From Bin87 sp965115825 (GTDB taxonomy: Bacteria > Chloroflexota > Dehalococcoidia > Lucifugimonadales > UBA3495), in the NCBI GenBank assembly GCA_965115825.1, contig OZ220464.1, forward strand, positions 1,488,001 through 1,552,000: a stretch of 64,000 nt of DNA, given 5' to 3'. The position numbers and the translations under genes were made by a program. Shown here piece after piece: positions 1-9,112 of this stretch. The stretch's first letter is position 1; every line of letters begins with the position of its first letter. The notes under the pieces are model-generated. The model was not told the DNA's origin. It saw only the letters and a list, made by a program, of their open reading frames with translations, and ran no database searches.

Positions 1-40
1 TGGCCAACCTAACCGCCGCAACTCAGTGAGCGCAGGCAGT

Positions 41-1603
41 ATGAGTGACAGGACCACCTCAGCGCATCCCGATGCCATCGTTGTCATTGACTTTGGCTCG
101 CAGTACACCCATTTGATAGCGCGCCGCGTCAGAGAGCTGCGCGCCTACTCTGAAATTGTCCCGGCGACGGCGGGACCTGCGGCGGTTTCTCACCTCAATG
201 TGCGTGGAATCATCTTGTCCGGCGGGCCAGCCAGCGTGTACGACGCCGGCGCCCCGGCAATACCGGACTGGGTACTGGAGTCCAACGTTCCGACGCTGGG
301 CATTTGCTACGGTATGCAGTCCCTGGTGCATCAGCTCGGCGGCAAAGTGACGGCCGGCGATGTCTGCGAATACGGGCACGCTGAGCTGTTAAGCGATGGC
401 GACGGCGACCGCTTGCTGGCCGGCGTCGGTGGCAGGGTTCCGGTTTGGATGAGCCACGGCGACCGGGTAGAACGGCTGCCCCACGGCATGGCCGCCTTGG
501 CCTACACCGCCAATACCGACTGCGCCGTCGTCTCCGACGGCAAACGATGGTACGGCCTACAGTTTCATCCCGAAGTGCAGCATACGCCCGACGGCATGAC
601 CATCCTGGGCAACTTCGTACAGCGCATCTGCGACTGCTCCCAATCCTGGACGCCAGGCAACTTTGTCGCCGACGCAGTGGAGCGGGTTCGGGAGCAGGTG
701 GGTAATGGCCGGATAATCTGTGGATTGAGCGGCGGCGTGGACTCGTCGGTGGCGGCGGCGCTGCTTCATCAGGCCGTCGGGTCGCAGCTGACTTGCATTT
801 TCGTCAATAACGGACTGCTGCGACACGGCGAAGTGGAGCAGGTGCGGGAGACGTTTCAGCGCGGGCTGGGGCTGGACTTGCGTTATATTAACGCCGAAAC
901 CCGGTTTCTGAACCGGCTGGCCGGCGTAACCGACCCGGAAGTGAAGCGCAAGACCATCGGCGGAGAATTCATCCGCGTCTTTGAGGACGCCGCCGCCGAG
1001 ATTGAAAACGTGCATTGGTTGGCGCAAGGCACCCTGTATCCCGACGTCATTGAAAGCGAAACCCCGGACAATCGGGCCTCGGCGCGCATCAAGACGCACC
1101 ACAACGTGGGCGGCCTGCCCGATGACATGGATTTTGGGCTTGTAGAGCCGCTGCGCTATCTCTTTAAGGATGAAGTCCGCGCGGTTGGCCTAGAGTTGGG
1201 ACTGCCCGAGGAGATAATCTACCGTCAGCCGTTTCCGGGGCCGGGCCTTGCCATCCGCATCATTGGCGAGGTAACACCGGAGCGGGTTGCCATGCTGCGG
1301 GACTGCGACCGTATCGTGCTGGAAGAAATCAGCGACGCTGGCCTGTACCGGGACATCTGGCAGAGCTTTGCGGTGCTTACCGACAACCGCACGGTGGGCG
1401 TTATGGGCGACTACCGAACCTACGGCTACGCTTGCGCCATCCGAGCGGTGAACTCCGATGACGCCATGACGGCCGACTGGGTGCGGCTGCCTTACGACGT
1501 GCTGGCCCGCATCAGCAGCCGCATCGTCAACGAGGTGAACGGCGTCAACCGGGTGGTGTATGACATTACCAGCAAGCCGCCGGGCACTATTGAATGGGAG
1601 TAG
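41..1603 (+). CDS. guaA: GMP synthase (glutamine-hydrolysing)
   Basis: Cytosolic enzyme that aminates XMP to GMP, using glutamine and ATP, at the last step of guanine nucleotide synthesis. The N-terminal class I amidotransferase domain shows the nucleophile motif GICYG near residue 87 and the FHPEV His/Glu pair near residue 172. The ATP-pyrophosphatase P-loop SGGVDSS follows near residue 225. The C-terminal dimerisation domain is complete and ends TSKPPGTIEWE, so the gene is full length (520 residues). I chose the ATG at 41; an in-frame GTG at 26 would add five residues, and neither has a strong ribosome binding site. It is the first gene of the purine cluster and ends 7 bases before purD. 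Confidence 0.96.
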   Translation: MSDRTTSAHPDAIVVIDFGSQYTHLIARRVRELRAYSEIVPATAGPAAVSHLNVRGIILSGGPASVYDAGAPAIPDWVLESNVPTLGICYGMQSLVHQLGGKVTAGDVCEYGHAELLSDGDGDRLLAGVGGRVPVWMSHGDRVERLPHGMAALAYTANTDCAVVSDGKRWYGLQFHPEVQHTPDGMTILGNFVQRICDCSQSWTPGNFVADAVERVREQVGNGRIICGLSGGVDSSVAAALLHQAVGSQLTCIFVNNGLLRHGEVEQVRETFQRGLGLDLRYINAETRFLNRLAGVTDPEVKRKTIGGEFIRVFEDAAAEIENVHWLAQGTLYPDVIESETPDNRASARIKTHHNVGGLPDDMDFGLVEPLRYLFKDEVRAVGLELGLPEEIIYRQPFPGPGLAIRIIGEVTPERVAMLRDCDRIVLEEISDAGLYRDIWQSFAVLTDNRTVGVMGDYRTYGYACAIRAVNSDDAMTADWVRLPYDVLARISSRIVNEVNGVNRVVYDITSKPPGTIEWE

Positions 1604-1610
1604 TAGCGTC

Positions 1611-2924
1611 GTGCGCGTCCTGGTAGTTGGCTCTGGCGGACGGGAGCACGCGCTGGCGTGGCGGTTGGCCCAGTCGAAATCCGTAACCGAGCTGCTCGCC
1701 GCGCCGGGCAACTCCGGCACGGCTTTGCTGGGAGAGAACCTGCCCGTGTACGACACCGATGTTGACGGCATCGTTGCGGCGTCAACCGCCCGCCGTATTG
1801 ACCTGGCGGTAGTCGGGCCGGAGGTCCCGCTGTCCATGGGCCTGGCCGACCGTCTGGCCGACGCCGGCATCGCCGCTTTCGGCCCGGGCAAAGCGGCGGC
1901 GCGGCTGGAATCCAGCAAGAGCTTTGCCCGCAGCGTGATGGACGCCGCCGGTGTGCCAGGGCCGGATTACCGGGTCTTCCAAACCGTCTCCGGGGCGCTG
2001 GCTTACGTGGAATGTCATGACCGGCCCGTAGTGGTGAAAGCGAACGGTTTGGCCGCCGGAAAGGGCGTCGCCATGTGCGCCAACCGAGAGGATGCCCAAT
2101 ACGCCATCCGAGCCTGTATGGAAGACCGGATTTTTGGAGAGGCCGGAGCAACGGTAGTAGTAGAGGATTGGCTGCGGGGCCCGGAGGTCAGCGTATTCGG
2201 GTTCACCGACGGTGAAAACCTGTCTGAGGTGGCTGCCGCAACTGATTACAAGCGCATAGGCGAGGGCGAAGCCGGGCCTAACACCGGCGGCATGGGCAGC
2301 TACGGGCCGCCGCGCTTCTGGAACCACGAGCTGGCCAAGCAGGTTCGCAATGACTACATGCTGCCGGTAATTCGGGAGTTGGCCAAGCGCAACACGCCCT
2401 ACCGGGGCGCGCTCTACTGCGGGCTGATGCTGACCGACGCCGGGCCGCGAGTCTTGGAATTCAACTGCCGCTTCGGAGACCCGGAAACGCAGGTAATTAT
2501 GCCGCAACTCATCAGCGACCCGGCTCCTGTGATGCTGGCGTGCTCTTCCGGCAGCCTGGACGACGTTGCGCCCGTGCGTTGGTCAACGCGGCCGACGGTA
2601 GCCGTGGTGATGGCGTCAGAGGGCTACCCCGGCGCCTATCAAACCGGATTTCCCATCTCCGGGTTGGAAAACTCCGATAACAACGATGACGGCGACGTGC
2701 TGGTGTTCCACGCCGGAGCGCAGCGAGCCGCCGCCGGCAGCCACACCGTGCTGACCGCCGGCGGTCGAGCGTTGGCCTGCGTCGGCATTGGCGATACGGT
2801 TGACGAAGCCCGACGTCGGGCCTATCGACGGGTTGGTGAAATCAGCTTTCAAGGCGCGTACTACCGACGGGACATTGCTCAGGGCATCGCCGCGGAAGCC
2901 TTCGCTGTTCCTACCGGCGCATAG
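1611..2924 (+). CDS. purD: Phosphoribosylamine-glycine ligase (GAR synthetase)
   Basis: ATP-grasp enzyme joining glycine to 5-phosphoribosylamine in purine synthesis. The N-terminal VVGSGGREHALAWRL signature, the central ATP-grasp region with VVVKANGLAAGKGV, the GGMGSYGPP loop and the metal-binding FNCRFGDPETQ motif are all present. At 437 residues it has the normal PurD length. The GTG at 1611 is the best start because the protein then begins VRVLVVGSGGREHA, as the family does; the frame is open further upstream but that would overlap guaA. It lies 7 bases after guaA and is probably on the same transcript. Confidence 0.95.
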   Translation: MRVLVVGSGGREHALAWRLAQSKSVTELLAAPGNSGTALLGENLPVYDTDVDGIVAASTARRIDLAVVGPEVPLSMGLADRLADAGIAAFGPGKAAARLESSKSFARSVMDAAGVPGPDYRVFQTVSGALAYVECHDRPVVVKANGLAAGKGVAMCANREDAQYAIRACMEDRIFGEAGATVVVEDWLRGPEVSVFGFTDGENLSEVAAATDYKRIGEGEAGPNTGGMGSYGPPRFWNHELAKQVRNDYMLPVIRELAKRNTPYRGALYCGLMLTDAGPRVLEFNCRFGDPETQVIMPQLISDPAPVMLACSSGSLDDVAPVRWSTRPTVAVVMASEGYPGAYQTGFPISGLENSDNNDDGDVLVFHAGAQRAAAGSHTVLTAGGRALACVGIGDTVDEARRRAYRRVGEISFQGAYYRRDIAQGIAAEAFAVPTGA

Positions 2925-2938
2925 GAACACCCGCAGTC

Positions 2939-3535
2939 ATGGCGGCATTGCAAAACCCCCGCCAGGATTGGCCGGCCTTGGCCTACGCTTATCGCCAGGC
3001 AGCCGATGCCGGCCAGCTGAACACATTCCGCCGTCGCCGCTGGGGAAAGGTACCCTCTCCCGATTGGCTGAAGCAGGATGCCCTGGCCAGGCTCACCGAA
3101 ACGCAGGCCGACGCGCTCTATCGAGGCGCCGGTGGGCGACAGACTGCCAAGCTCCGCGCTAATCCCATCGCGGAAGTGCGGGACGCAATTGACTTTCTGC
3201 TCTACGACACCATCAAGCTGGAAAATCGGTTTGAGGAGTGCGCTGTTGAGACCGTAGGGTTCGGGTTGTCCGGCGCCGGCAAAGAATGGCCGTCGTATCT
3301 GCTTGCCCTGAGGGAGCCGGAGCTGTTCGCGCCGTGGAGTTCCCACACTGAGCGAGCCTTGCGTCGCTGGGGAATGCTCCCGGCGGGATTCCGGCAAGGG
3401 CATCCGGGGCTGTGCTACATTGATCTGCTGGACATATTGAACGGCTTGCGGGTTAAAACCGGCCTGACGTACTTTCGCAACGTGGATGAATTCTGTTACC
3501 TTAACGGGCGCGTCAATAAGAGGCCGGCGTCATAG
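2939..3535 (+). CDS. Conserved-looking protein of unknown function in the purine operon
   Basis: I do not recognise this 198-residue protein. It starts 14 bases after purD with an ATG at 2939. It has no signal peptide or membrane segment and is rich in Arg, Ala, Leu and aromatic residues. A central amphipathic stretch (AEVRDAIDFLLYDTIKLENR, about residues 79-98) and a C-terminal hydrophobic helix (LCYIDLLDILNGLRV) suggest a compact, mostly helical soluble protein. Its place inside the operon and codon use like its neighbours support a real gene. A purine-related role is only a guess from position. Confidence 0.7.
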   Translation: MAALQNPRQDWPALAYAYRQAADAGQLNTFRRRRWGKVPSPDWLKQDALARLTETQADALYRGAGGRQTAKLRANPIAEVRDAIDFLLYDTIKLENRFEECAVETVGFGLSGAGKEWPSYLLALREPELFAPWSSHTERALRRWGMLPAGFRQGHPGLCYIDLLDILNGLRVKTGLTYFRNVDEFCYLNGRVNKRPAS

Positions 3536-3571
3536 TCGGCCTTACGCTGGAACCGAACCGGAGGAATATCA

Positions 3572-4003
3572 ATGCCTTGGCCTGATGAACTGAAGCGCCT
3601 GCGGGTGCGCGTGGACAACGAAGGCTACGGCCGGCAGATAGCCGATGTTGCCGAGCGTCGCAGTCTGCTGGAAAAATACGCCGGCGACCTCAAAATCGAG
3701 GAAATGCTGGGGCAGATGAACGACGCGCTCCTGGACGGAGGGGCCCGGCTGATTGTTGACCGATCTTGGCAGTATGACTTTGAAGGCGATGACGACTCGG
3801 ACTTTGACGGCCTGACCGACGAAATCCTGTACACCCTGTACTGGCACGATGGCGAGCCGGTGGAGCTGGACGTGCGGGTGGGCATTGACGACGATGATGC
3901 CGGGTACATAATGGTGGATGAGGAAGAAATTGACGACGACGCGGACAGTATTCAGAAAGCTCTGCTGGGTGCTTTTCGTGAAATAGCCGAAATCGCAGAA
4001 TAA
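3572..4003 (+). CDS. Acidic small protein of unknown function
   Basis: This 143-residue protein is strongly acidic, with Asp/Glu clusters (DFEGDDDSDFDG near residue 69, DDDDAGYIMVDEEEIDDDAD near residue 107). No known domain is recognised. The start is clear: GGAGG lies 7 bases before the ATG at 3572. A short amphipathic N-terminus (LEKYAGDLKIEEMLGQMNDAL) precedes a beta-rich middle (ARLIVDRSWQYDF, VELDVRVGI). It sits between the unknown gene at 2939 and purE in the same orientation. It could be a metal-buffering or partner-binding protein, but nothing in the sequence settles this. Confidence 0.7.
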   Translation: MPWPDELKRLRVRVDNEGYGRQIADVAERRSLLEKYAGDLKIEEMLGQMNDALLDGGARLIVDRSWQYDFEGDDDSDFDGLTDEILYTLYWHDGEPVELDVRVGIDDDDAGYIMVDEEEIDDDADSIQKALLGAFREIAEIAE

Positions 4004-4067
4004 CGACGTCGCCGTGCTTCCCGAGCCGGCGGGAACCCAACGGCTCACGCAGCAAAGGAGAATTATC

Positions 4068-4526
4068 TTGCCGCTGGTAGGAGTAGTAATGGGCAGCGCC
4101 TCAGACGAGGAAGCCGTCCAACCGACCATTAACACGCTGGAATCCCTGGGCATTGACTACGAAGTCCGAGTGATGTCCGCCCACCGCACGCCGGAACGTG
4201 TGCACGAGTACGCTGGCGCTGCCCGGGAGCGAGGGCTGGAAGTGCTGATTGCGGCTGCCGGCGGCTCCGCTGCCCTGGGCGGCGCGCTTGCCGCCCAAAC
4301 CACGCTGCCGGTAATCGGCATACCGCTGACGTCCAGCGAACTGAATGGCTGGGACGCTTTGCTGTCCACCGCGCAAATGCCCCCCGGCATCCCGGTAGCG
4401 GCCATGGCAGTGGGCGGCTGGGGCGCGCGCAACGCCGCCTACTACGCCGCTCAAATTCTGGCCATCAAGCACGACGACATCCGCGACGCCGTTGATCGCT
4501 ATCGCCAATCCCTCCGTGAGCGCTGA
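4068..4526 (+). CDS. purE: PurE-family AIR carboxylase / N5-CAIR mutase
   Basis: Purine enzyme making carboxyaminoimidazole ribonucleotide. Motifs MGSASDEE, SAHRTPERVHEYA and the C-terminal SELNGWDALLSTAQMPPG fit class I PurE. The expected AHLPG signature is replaced: the loop reads AAGGSAALGGALA, without the His. No purK lies in the window, so whether it uses N5-CAIR or CO2 directly cannot be told. The TTG at 4068 is the likely start: AAAGGAG lies about 7 bases upstream and the protein then begins LPLVGVVMGSAS at the usual place, giving 152 residues. The next gene overlaps its 3' end. Confidence 0.9.
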   Translation: MPLVGVVMGSASDEEAVQPTINTLESLGIDYEVRVMSAHRTPERVHEYAGAARERGLEVLIAAAGGSAALGGALAAQTTLPVIGIPLTSSELNGWDALLSTAQMPPGIPVAAMAVGGWGARNAAYYAAQILAIKHDDIRDAVDRYRQSLRER

Positions 4527-5196
4527 TATTTCGCATAGCGGACGCCGTCCGCCGGCGGTGCTGACGGACTTTGACGACACGGCGGCGGCCCAGAACGTTG
4601 CCGAATTGCTTTTGTATCAGTTCGGACATCCGTCGTGGACGGACGTGCGTGAGCAGTTCCGGGCCGGCAAGTTGTCGCTGAAAGACTACCAGGAAATCAC
4701 ATTCCGGCAGGTGCAGGCGGACAAGTCGACGATGCAAGCCTACGTCCGCGAGCGAGCTTGTTTCAGAGGCCATTTCAGCGAGCTGTCGCAGTTTTGTCGC
4801 GATAACGACGTGCCCATGCGCATCGTCAGCCAAGGGCTGGATTTTTACATCCAGGCTCTGCTGGACGGTTGCGGACACTCCGATATGCCGGTGCACGCCG
4901 TGCGCGCTGATTTTGACGCCGTCGGACGCATCGTTAACTACGGCTACGACTTCACCTACCCTGACGCTCCGGAGCTGGGCAACAGCAAGGCCGTGATAGT
5001 GCGCCGCTTTCAGGAGCGGGGCTATCACGTGTTCTTTGCCGGCGACGGCCACTCCGACTTTGAAGCCGGCGAGGCTGCCGATACCGTGTTCGCTCACCGC
5101 CGGATGGCGGAGCTGTGCGCCGAGGCGGAAATCCCCTTCACCCCTTTCACCGATTTCGCGCCCGTTTTAGCTGCGGTTCGGGAATATCTGGTGTGA
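4516..5196 (+). CDS. HAD-superfamily phosphatase (MtnX/PSP-like)
   Basis: A haloacid-dehalogenase phosphatase of the phosphoserine-phosphatase/MtnX type. Motif I is LTDFDDTAAAQNVAELL, motif II is the Ser in MRIVSQGLDFYIQ, a conserved Lys lies in LGNSKAVIVRRF, and motif III is FFAGDGHSDFEAGEAAD. The substrate is unknown; phosphoserine and methylthio-sugar phosphates are known for relatives, and a nucleotide or phosphoribosyl compound would fit the neighbours. I chose the GTG at 4516, which overlaps purE by 11 bases; a TTG at 4492 is an alternative adding eight residues. The overlap suggests translational coupling with purE. Confidence 0.85.
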   Translation: MSADISHSGRRPPAVLTDFDDTAAAQNVAELLLYQFGHPSWTDVREQFRAGKLSLKDYQEITFRQVQADKSTMQAYVRERACFRGHFSELSQFCRDNDVPMRIVSQGLDFYIQALLDGCGHSDMPVHAVRADFDAVGRIVNYGYDFTYPDAPELGNSKAVIVRRFQERGYHVFFAGDGHSDFEAGEAADTVFAHRRMAELCAEAEIPFTPFTDFAPVLAAVREYLV

Positions 5197-5240
5197 TAGA
5201 ATAATCTGCGTTATGCCAATCCCGCGGAGGGAACTGCGAC

Positions 5241-6554
5241 GTGATTGACCGCTATTCAAGGCCTGACATGAAGCGGGTCTGGTCGGATGAGAACAAATAC
5301 CGGATGTGGCTGGACGTGGAGCTGGCCGTCTGCGAAGCGTGGACGGTAGCCGGCGTCATCCCGCCGGAAGATATGGAATCGCTGCGCGGGGCCGCCTACA
5401 ACCACGTCCGAATGATGGGTATTTTTGAGACCACCCGCCACGACGTTACGGCGTTCCTGCGCTCCATCACCGAGACCCTCGGCCCTGAGGGGCGCTGGCT
5501 GCATCTGGGCATGACCTCTTCGGATATGCTGGACACCGGCCAGGCTTTACAGCTGACGGCGGCCAGCGACTTGCTCCTCAATGAAATTGACGCCGCCATC
5601 GCCGCCGTCAAAGAGCAGGCCGTTCGCCACAAGGACACCCTGATGATGGGCCGCACCCACGGCGTGCACGCGGAGCCGATGACTTTCGGCCTGAAACTGG
5701 CCTTGTGGTGGGACGAACTCCGCCGTCAGCGCGAGCGGATGCAGGCCGCGCGGGAATCCGTTCGCGTCGGCAAAATCTCTGGCGCTGTGGGCACTCACGC
5801 CACCATTCCGCCGCACATTGAAGAACGGGTCTGCCATCATCTTGGCCTGGAAGTTGCGCCCGTGTCCAATCAGGTTGTGCAACGCGACCGCCACGCCCAC
5901 TTCGTCACTACTTGCGCCCTGGTCGCCGCCTCGCTGGAAAAGTTCGCCACCGAAATTCGCGGGATGCAGCGGACGGAAATCCATGAAGTGGAAGAACCCT
6001 TTGGCGCCGGACAAACCGGCTCGTCCTCAATGCCGCACAAGCGCAATCCGGAGCTCACGGAACGCATCTGCGGTCTGGCCCGCACCATACGCGGCAACGC
6101 CATGCCGGCGCTGGAAAACGTCGCCCTGTGGGGCGAGCGGGACATCAGCCACTCGTCCTCAGAGCGCGTCATCCTGCCCGACACCTGTCTGATGCTGGAC
6201 TACATCCTGAGCATATTCACCCACGTCATCACCGGCCTGCGCGTGGACGCCGACCGAATGTGGCAGAACCTGGAGAGCAGCCGAGGCCTGATTTTCAGCC
6301 AGCGGGCGCTGCTGGCCTTAGTCGAAGAAAAAGGCCTCTCCCGCGAGGCCGCCTACGACATCGTACAGCGCAACGCCATGCGCGCCTGGGACGACTCCCA
6401 GGACTTTCGCCATCTGCTCAAGGCTGACCCGGAAGCCGCTGCGCATCTCACCGCCGCCGAGATGGACGACCTGTTTGATTACGCCTACTACACCCGCTAC
6501 ATCGACGACAACTTTGAACGCATCGGCCTGCTGCCCGCAGTAGCCCTTGCGTGA
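5241..6554 (+). CDS. purB: Adenylosuccinate lyase
   Basis: Fumarase/aspartase-superfamily lyase that splits SAICAR and adenylosuccinate, serving both the de novo path and AMP formation. The superfamily signature GSSSMPHKRNPELTE near residue 261 carries the flexible catalytic loop. The TSSDMLDTGQALQL and MGRTHGVHAEPMTFG segments hold the other active-site residues, including His in RTHG. Its 437 residues match the short bacterial PurB type. The GTG at 5241 has GGAGG about 8 bases upstream. It is separated from the HAD gene by 44 bases and from purC by 36. Confidence 0.96.
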   Translation: MIDRYSRPDMKRVWSDENKYRMWLDVELAVCEAWTVAGVIPPEDMESLRGAAYNHVRMMGIFETTRHDVTAFLRSITETLGPEGRWLHLGMTSSDMLDTGQALQLTAASDLLLNEIDAAIAAVKEQAVRHKDTLMMGRTHGVHAEPMTFGLKLALWWDELRRQRERMQAARESVRVGKISGAVGTHATIPPHIEERVCHHLGLEVAPVSNQVVQRDRHAHFVTTCALVAASLEKFATEIRGMQRTEIHEVEEPFGAGQTGSSSMPHKRNPELTERICGLARTIRGNAMPALENVALWGERDISHSSSERVILPDTCLMLDYILSIFTHVITGLRVDADRMWQNLESSRGLIFSQRALLALVEEKGLSREAAYDIVQRNAMRAWDDSQDFRHLLKADPEAAAHLTAAEMDDLFDYAYYTRYIDDNFERIGLLPAVALA

Positions 6555-6590
6555 AACCGAACCAACCCGCACAGCGTACAGAAGATTGCT

Positions 6591-7493
6591 ATGATTATTG
6601 AAACGCGAATGCCCAACCGAATGCACCGCGGCAAAGTCCGCGATACTTACCGGCTGACCGACGACCTGCTACTGATGGTCGCAACCGACCGCATCTCCGC
6701 TTTCGACGTTGTCCTGCCCAACGGCATACCCGACAAGGGCGCCGCCCTCAACGGTATGTCGGCCTTCTGGTTTCGCCTTACTCAGGACATCGTGCCCAAC
6801 CATCTGGTGGCTCTGGCCGCTTCGCCTGAGGCCGCCCCCTACGCCGACAGCCCCGTCATCAAGCACCCGGCCTACGCCGAAGACAACGTGGCGCGGCAGG
6901 CCATGGTGGTCAAAAAGGCCGAGCGCATCGACATCGAGTGCATCGTTCGCGGGTACATCACCGGCTCCGCTTGGGGAGAGTACCGCCGCCAGGGTACCGT
7001 GTCCGGCAAGGAAATGCCGGCCGGGCTGGTGGAAGGCGACCGCTTCCCGGAACCACTGTTCACTCCCACCACCAAGGCTGAAGAAGGACACGACGAAAAC
7101 ATGACCAACGCCGAAGTCGTGGCCATGGTAGGCGCGCAAATGGCGCAAAATCTGGAAGATGTCAGCAAGGCCGTGTACCTCCACGCCCATGACTACGCCA
7201 AAGAGCGCGGCATCGTCCTGGCTGACACCAAGATGGAGTTCGGTACGCTGAACGGCGAGCTCATCCTCATTGACGAACTTCTCACTCCAGACTCCAGCCG
7301 ATTCTGGGACGCTGAAGGCTACGCCCCCGGCAAGTCTCAGCCCAGCTACGACAAGCAGTTCGTGCGCGACTGGCTGACGGCCCAGGGCTGGAACCAAGAG
7401 CCGCCGGCTCCCGAGCTGCCCGACGATGTGGTGCAGCAGACCGCCCAGCTCTATCGCCAAGCCTACCGGCGGCTCACCGGCGCCTCTCTGTAA
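6591..7493 (+). CDS. purC: SAICAR synthetase
   Basis: Condenses CAIR with aspartate, using ATP, in purine synthesis. The N-terminus has HRGKVRDTYRL and LLMVATDRISAFDVVLPNGIPDKG; IVRGYITGSAWGEYRRQG and the C-terminal VLADTKMEFG and DELLTPDSSRFWD motifs follow. At 300 residues it is the longer ADE1-like form, not the roughly 240-residue short bacterial form. The ATG at 6591 begins MIIETRMPNRMHRGK. It is followed after 5 bases by a DUF3105 gene, so transcription probably continues into it. Confidence 0.96.
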   Translation: MIIETRMPNRMHRGKVRDTYRLTDDLLLMVATDRISAFDVVLPNGIPDKGAALNGMSAFWFRLTQDIVPNHLVALAASPEAAPYADSPVIKHPAYAEDNVARQAMVVKKAERIDIECIVRGYITGSAWGEYRRQGTVSGKEMPAGLVEGDRFPEPLFTPTTKAEEGHDENMTNAEVVAMVGAQMAQNLEDVSKAVYLHAHDYAKERGIVLADTKMEFGTLNGELILIDELLTPDSSRFWDAEGYAPGKSQPSYDKQFVRDWLTAQGWNQEPPAPELPDDVVQQTAQLYRQAYRRLTGASL

Positions 7494-7498
7494 TACCG

Positions 7499-8239
7499 AT
7501 GCCTCCCTCCCGACATCGCCGTCAACCAGCCGACCGACGCGGGCGCCGCCGCACGCCGCCGGTGGCAGCCTCCGGCGGATTCAACAGCAGATGGCTGATT
7601 ATATCCTTCGGAGTCATTGCGGTGGTGTTCATCGCCGCCTTGCTGGTCCCTGTCGTAATACCGAATTTAGGAGTCGGCACTGGCAGCGCTGACGGTTACG
7701 TTCCCGGCGTCGGCGAGGAACTCGCAGTCCCCTCCAACCGGGATCATTTCTCCGATAACATCAATATCGCCTCAGTTAACCCGGACGGCTACACGGTGCC
7801 GCCAACTTCCGGACAACACTGGAACGGCTGGGTACAGTGCGGCTTTTATCGGAACCCGGTGCCCGACGAGCGCATCGTGCACAACATGGAACACGGCAAC
7901 ATCATAGTCCATTACAACTTGGCCAACCCGACGCAGGTTGAAGAACTGGCCGACGCATTTGGCGACATTGGCCAGGCCAGTCTGTGGGGCGTGGCGCGCC
8001 CTTACAATCCTGGCGAAGAGCTGTTCCCCGAAGGGAGCATCGGCCTCACCACTTGGGGTGTCAGAGACGTGTGGAACGTCAGGGACATCGCAGCGGACGG
8101 CGATAACGCTGGTCAACCCGTAGGAATTGACCCGGAACGCATCGAACGCTTTTTTGAGACCTACTCCGGCAAGCTCGGCCCCGAGTTTCCCACCGGCGCC
8201 CCTTGCACTCAGGGCGGCGTGATGAACCCCTCTCCCTAG
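7499..8239 (+). CDS. DUF3105 protein with one N-terminal membrane anchor
   Basis: This 246-residue protein has a strongly basic N-terminus (RHRRQPADRRGRRRTPP), one transmembrane helix (about residues 34-54, LIISFGVIAVVFIAALLVPVV) and an outside-facing DUF3105 domain. The DUF3105 hallmarks are PPTSGQHWNGW, the Cys in VQCGFYRNPVPDE and VHNMEHGNIIVHYNL, with several His that may bind metal. The function of DUF3105 is not known. It starts 5 bases after purC. A second DUF3105 gene follows directly, so this looks like a tandem duplication inside the purine cluster. Confidence 0.85.
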   Translation: MPPSRHRRQPADRRGRRRTPPVAASGGFNSRWLIISFGVIAVVFIAALLVPVVIPNLGVGTGSADGYVPGVGEELAVPSNRDHFSDNINIASVNPDGYTVPPTSGQHWNGWVQCGFYRNPVPDERIVHNMEHGNIIVHYNLANPTQVEELADAFGDIGQASLWGVARPYNPGEELFPEGSIGLTTWGVRDVWNVRDIAADGDNAGQPVGIDPERIERFFETYSGKLGPEFPTGAPCTQGGVMNPSP

Positions 8240-8274
8240 TCGGCGGTAGCGTGGCCGGCGGCGTGACGATCCCC

Positions 8275-9066
8275 ATGAGGGTGAGGGCAGCGGCGATGGT
8301 TGCGGCGGCTCTATTCGCCGCCGCGCTGCTGACGGCCTGTCAATCCGCTCCCGAGACTGCCCGCCCGCCGACGCCGCTGCCCACGGCATCGCCAATCCCC
8401 ACTAATGCGCCGATGGCAACCGCCGCGCTGCTGCCTACCGTAACCCGAGAGTCAACCGCAACGCCCCTGCCGGCCGCCACGGATTTGCCCACCTTAGCGC
8501 CTTTACCGACCGCTGTCGCAATGCCTACACCCACGGCTGACGCCACGCCTGCGATCATATCACTGGCGACCGCTCCCACCGATGGCCCCATCCGAGTTGA
8601 AGCCATGGCCAGCCGCGACCACTTCTCCCACCAATTGCGCATCGACAACGTGATACCGGGCGGATACGATACCATTCCGCCCACGTCAGGCCCTCACTGG
8701 AACGCTTGGAGCGATTGCGGCTTCTACAACTATCCGCTGCCCGACGAACTGCTGGTGCATAACTTGGAACACGGCAACATCATCGTCAGCTACAACCTGA
8801 CTGGCGAGGCCGAGATAGCCGCCCTGCGCGAGGCAGTGGACGCGATTCCATTGGCGGCGGAATACGCTATCGTCCGCCGCTATCCGGCCATCCCCGAGGG
8901 AATGGTCGCGCTGACTACCTGGGAAGTGCTTGACCGGATGATGGGAGTCGACGCTGATCGCATCGCCGCCTTCTTTGCCGCCTTCCCCGGCAACACCGGC
9001 CCCGAGTTCGCCAATGGCCTGCCTTGCACTACCGGCGTTCGTATGACGGAATCGTCAGGCGGATAG
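8275..9066 (+). CDS. DUF3105 lipoprotein with Thr/Pro-rich linker
   Basis: A paralogue of the preceding gene: PPTSGPHWNAWSDCGFYNYPLPDELLVHNLEH matches its DUF3105 core piece by piece. Here the anchor is a lipoprotein signal (MRVRAAAMVAA..., lipobox LLTAC, Cys 22). About 90 residues of Thr/Pro/Ala-rich linker (PTPLPTASPIPTN and similar) then hold the domain away from the membrane. I chose the ATG at 8275, since it places the lipobox at the normal distance; the frame is open upstream to 8203, overlapping the previous gene. The shared ASRDHFS/SNRDHFS segment and the Cys suggest a common ligand for the pair. Confidence 0.82.
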   Translation: MRVRAAAMVAAALFAAALLTACQSAPETARPPTPLPTASPIPTNAPMATAALLPTVTRESTATPLPAATDLPTLAPLPTAVAMPTPTADATPAIISLATAPTDGPIRVEAMASRDHFSHQLRIDNVIPGGYDTIPPTSGPHWNAWSDCGFYNYPLPDELLVHNLEHGNIIVSYNLTGEAEIAALREAVDAIPLAAEYAIVRRYPAIPEGMVALTTWEVLDRMMGVDADRIAAFFAAFPGNTGPEFANGLPCTTGVRMTESSGG

Positions 9067-9112
9067 CCCACTGCCCGGACAAACAGCATACTTCCCGGAA
9101 AGGACTGGCGCC

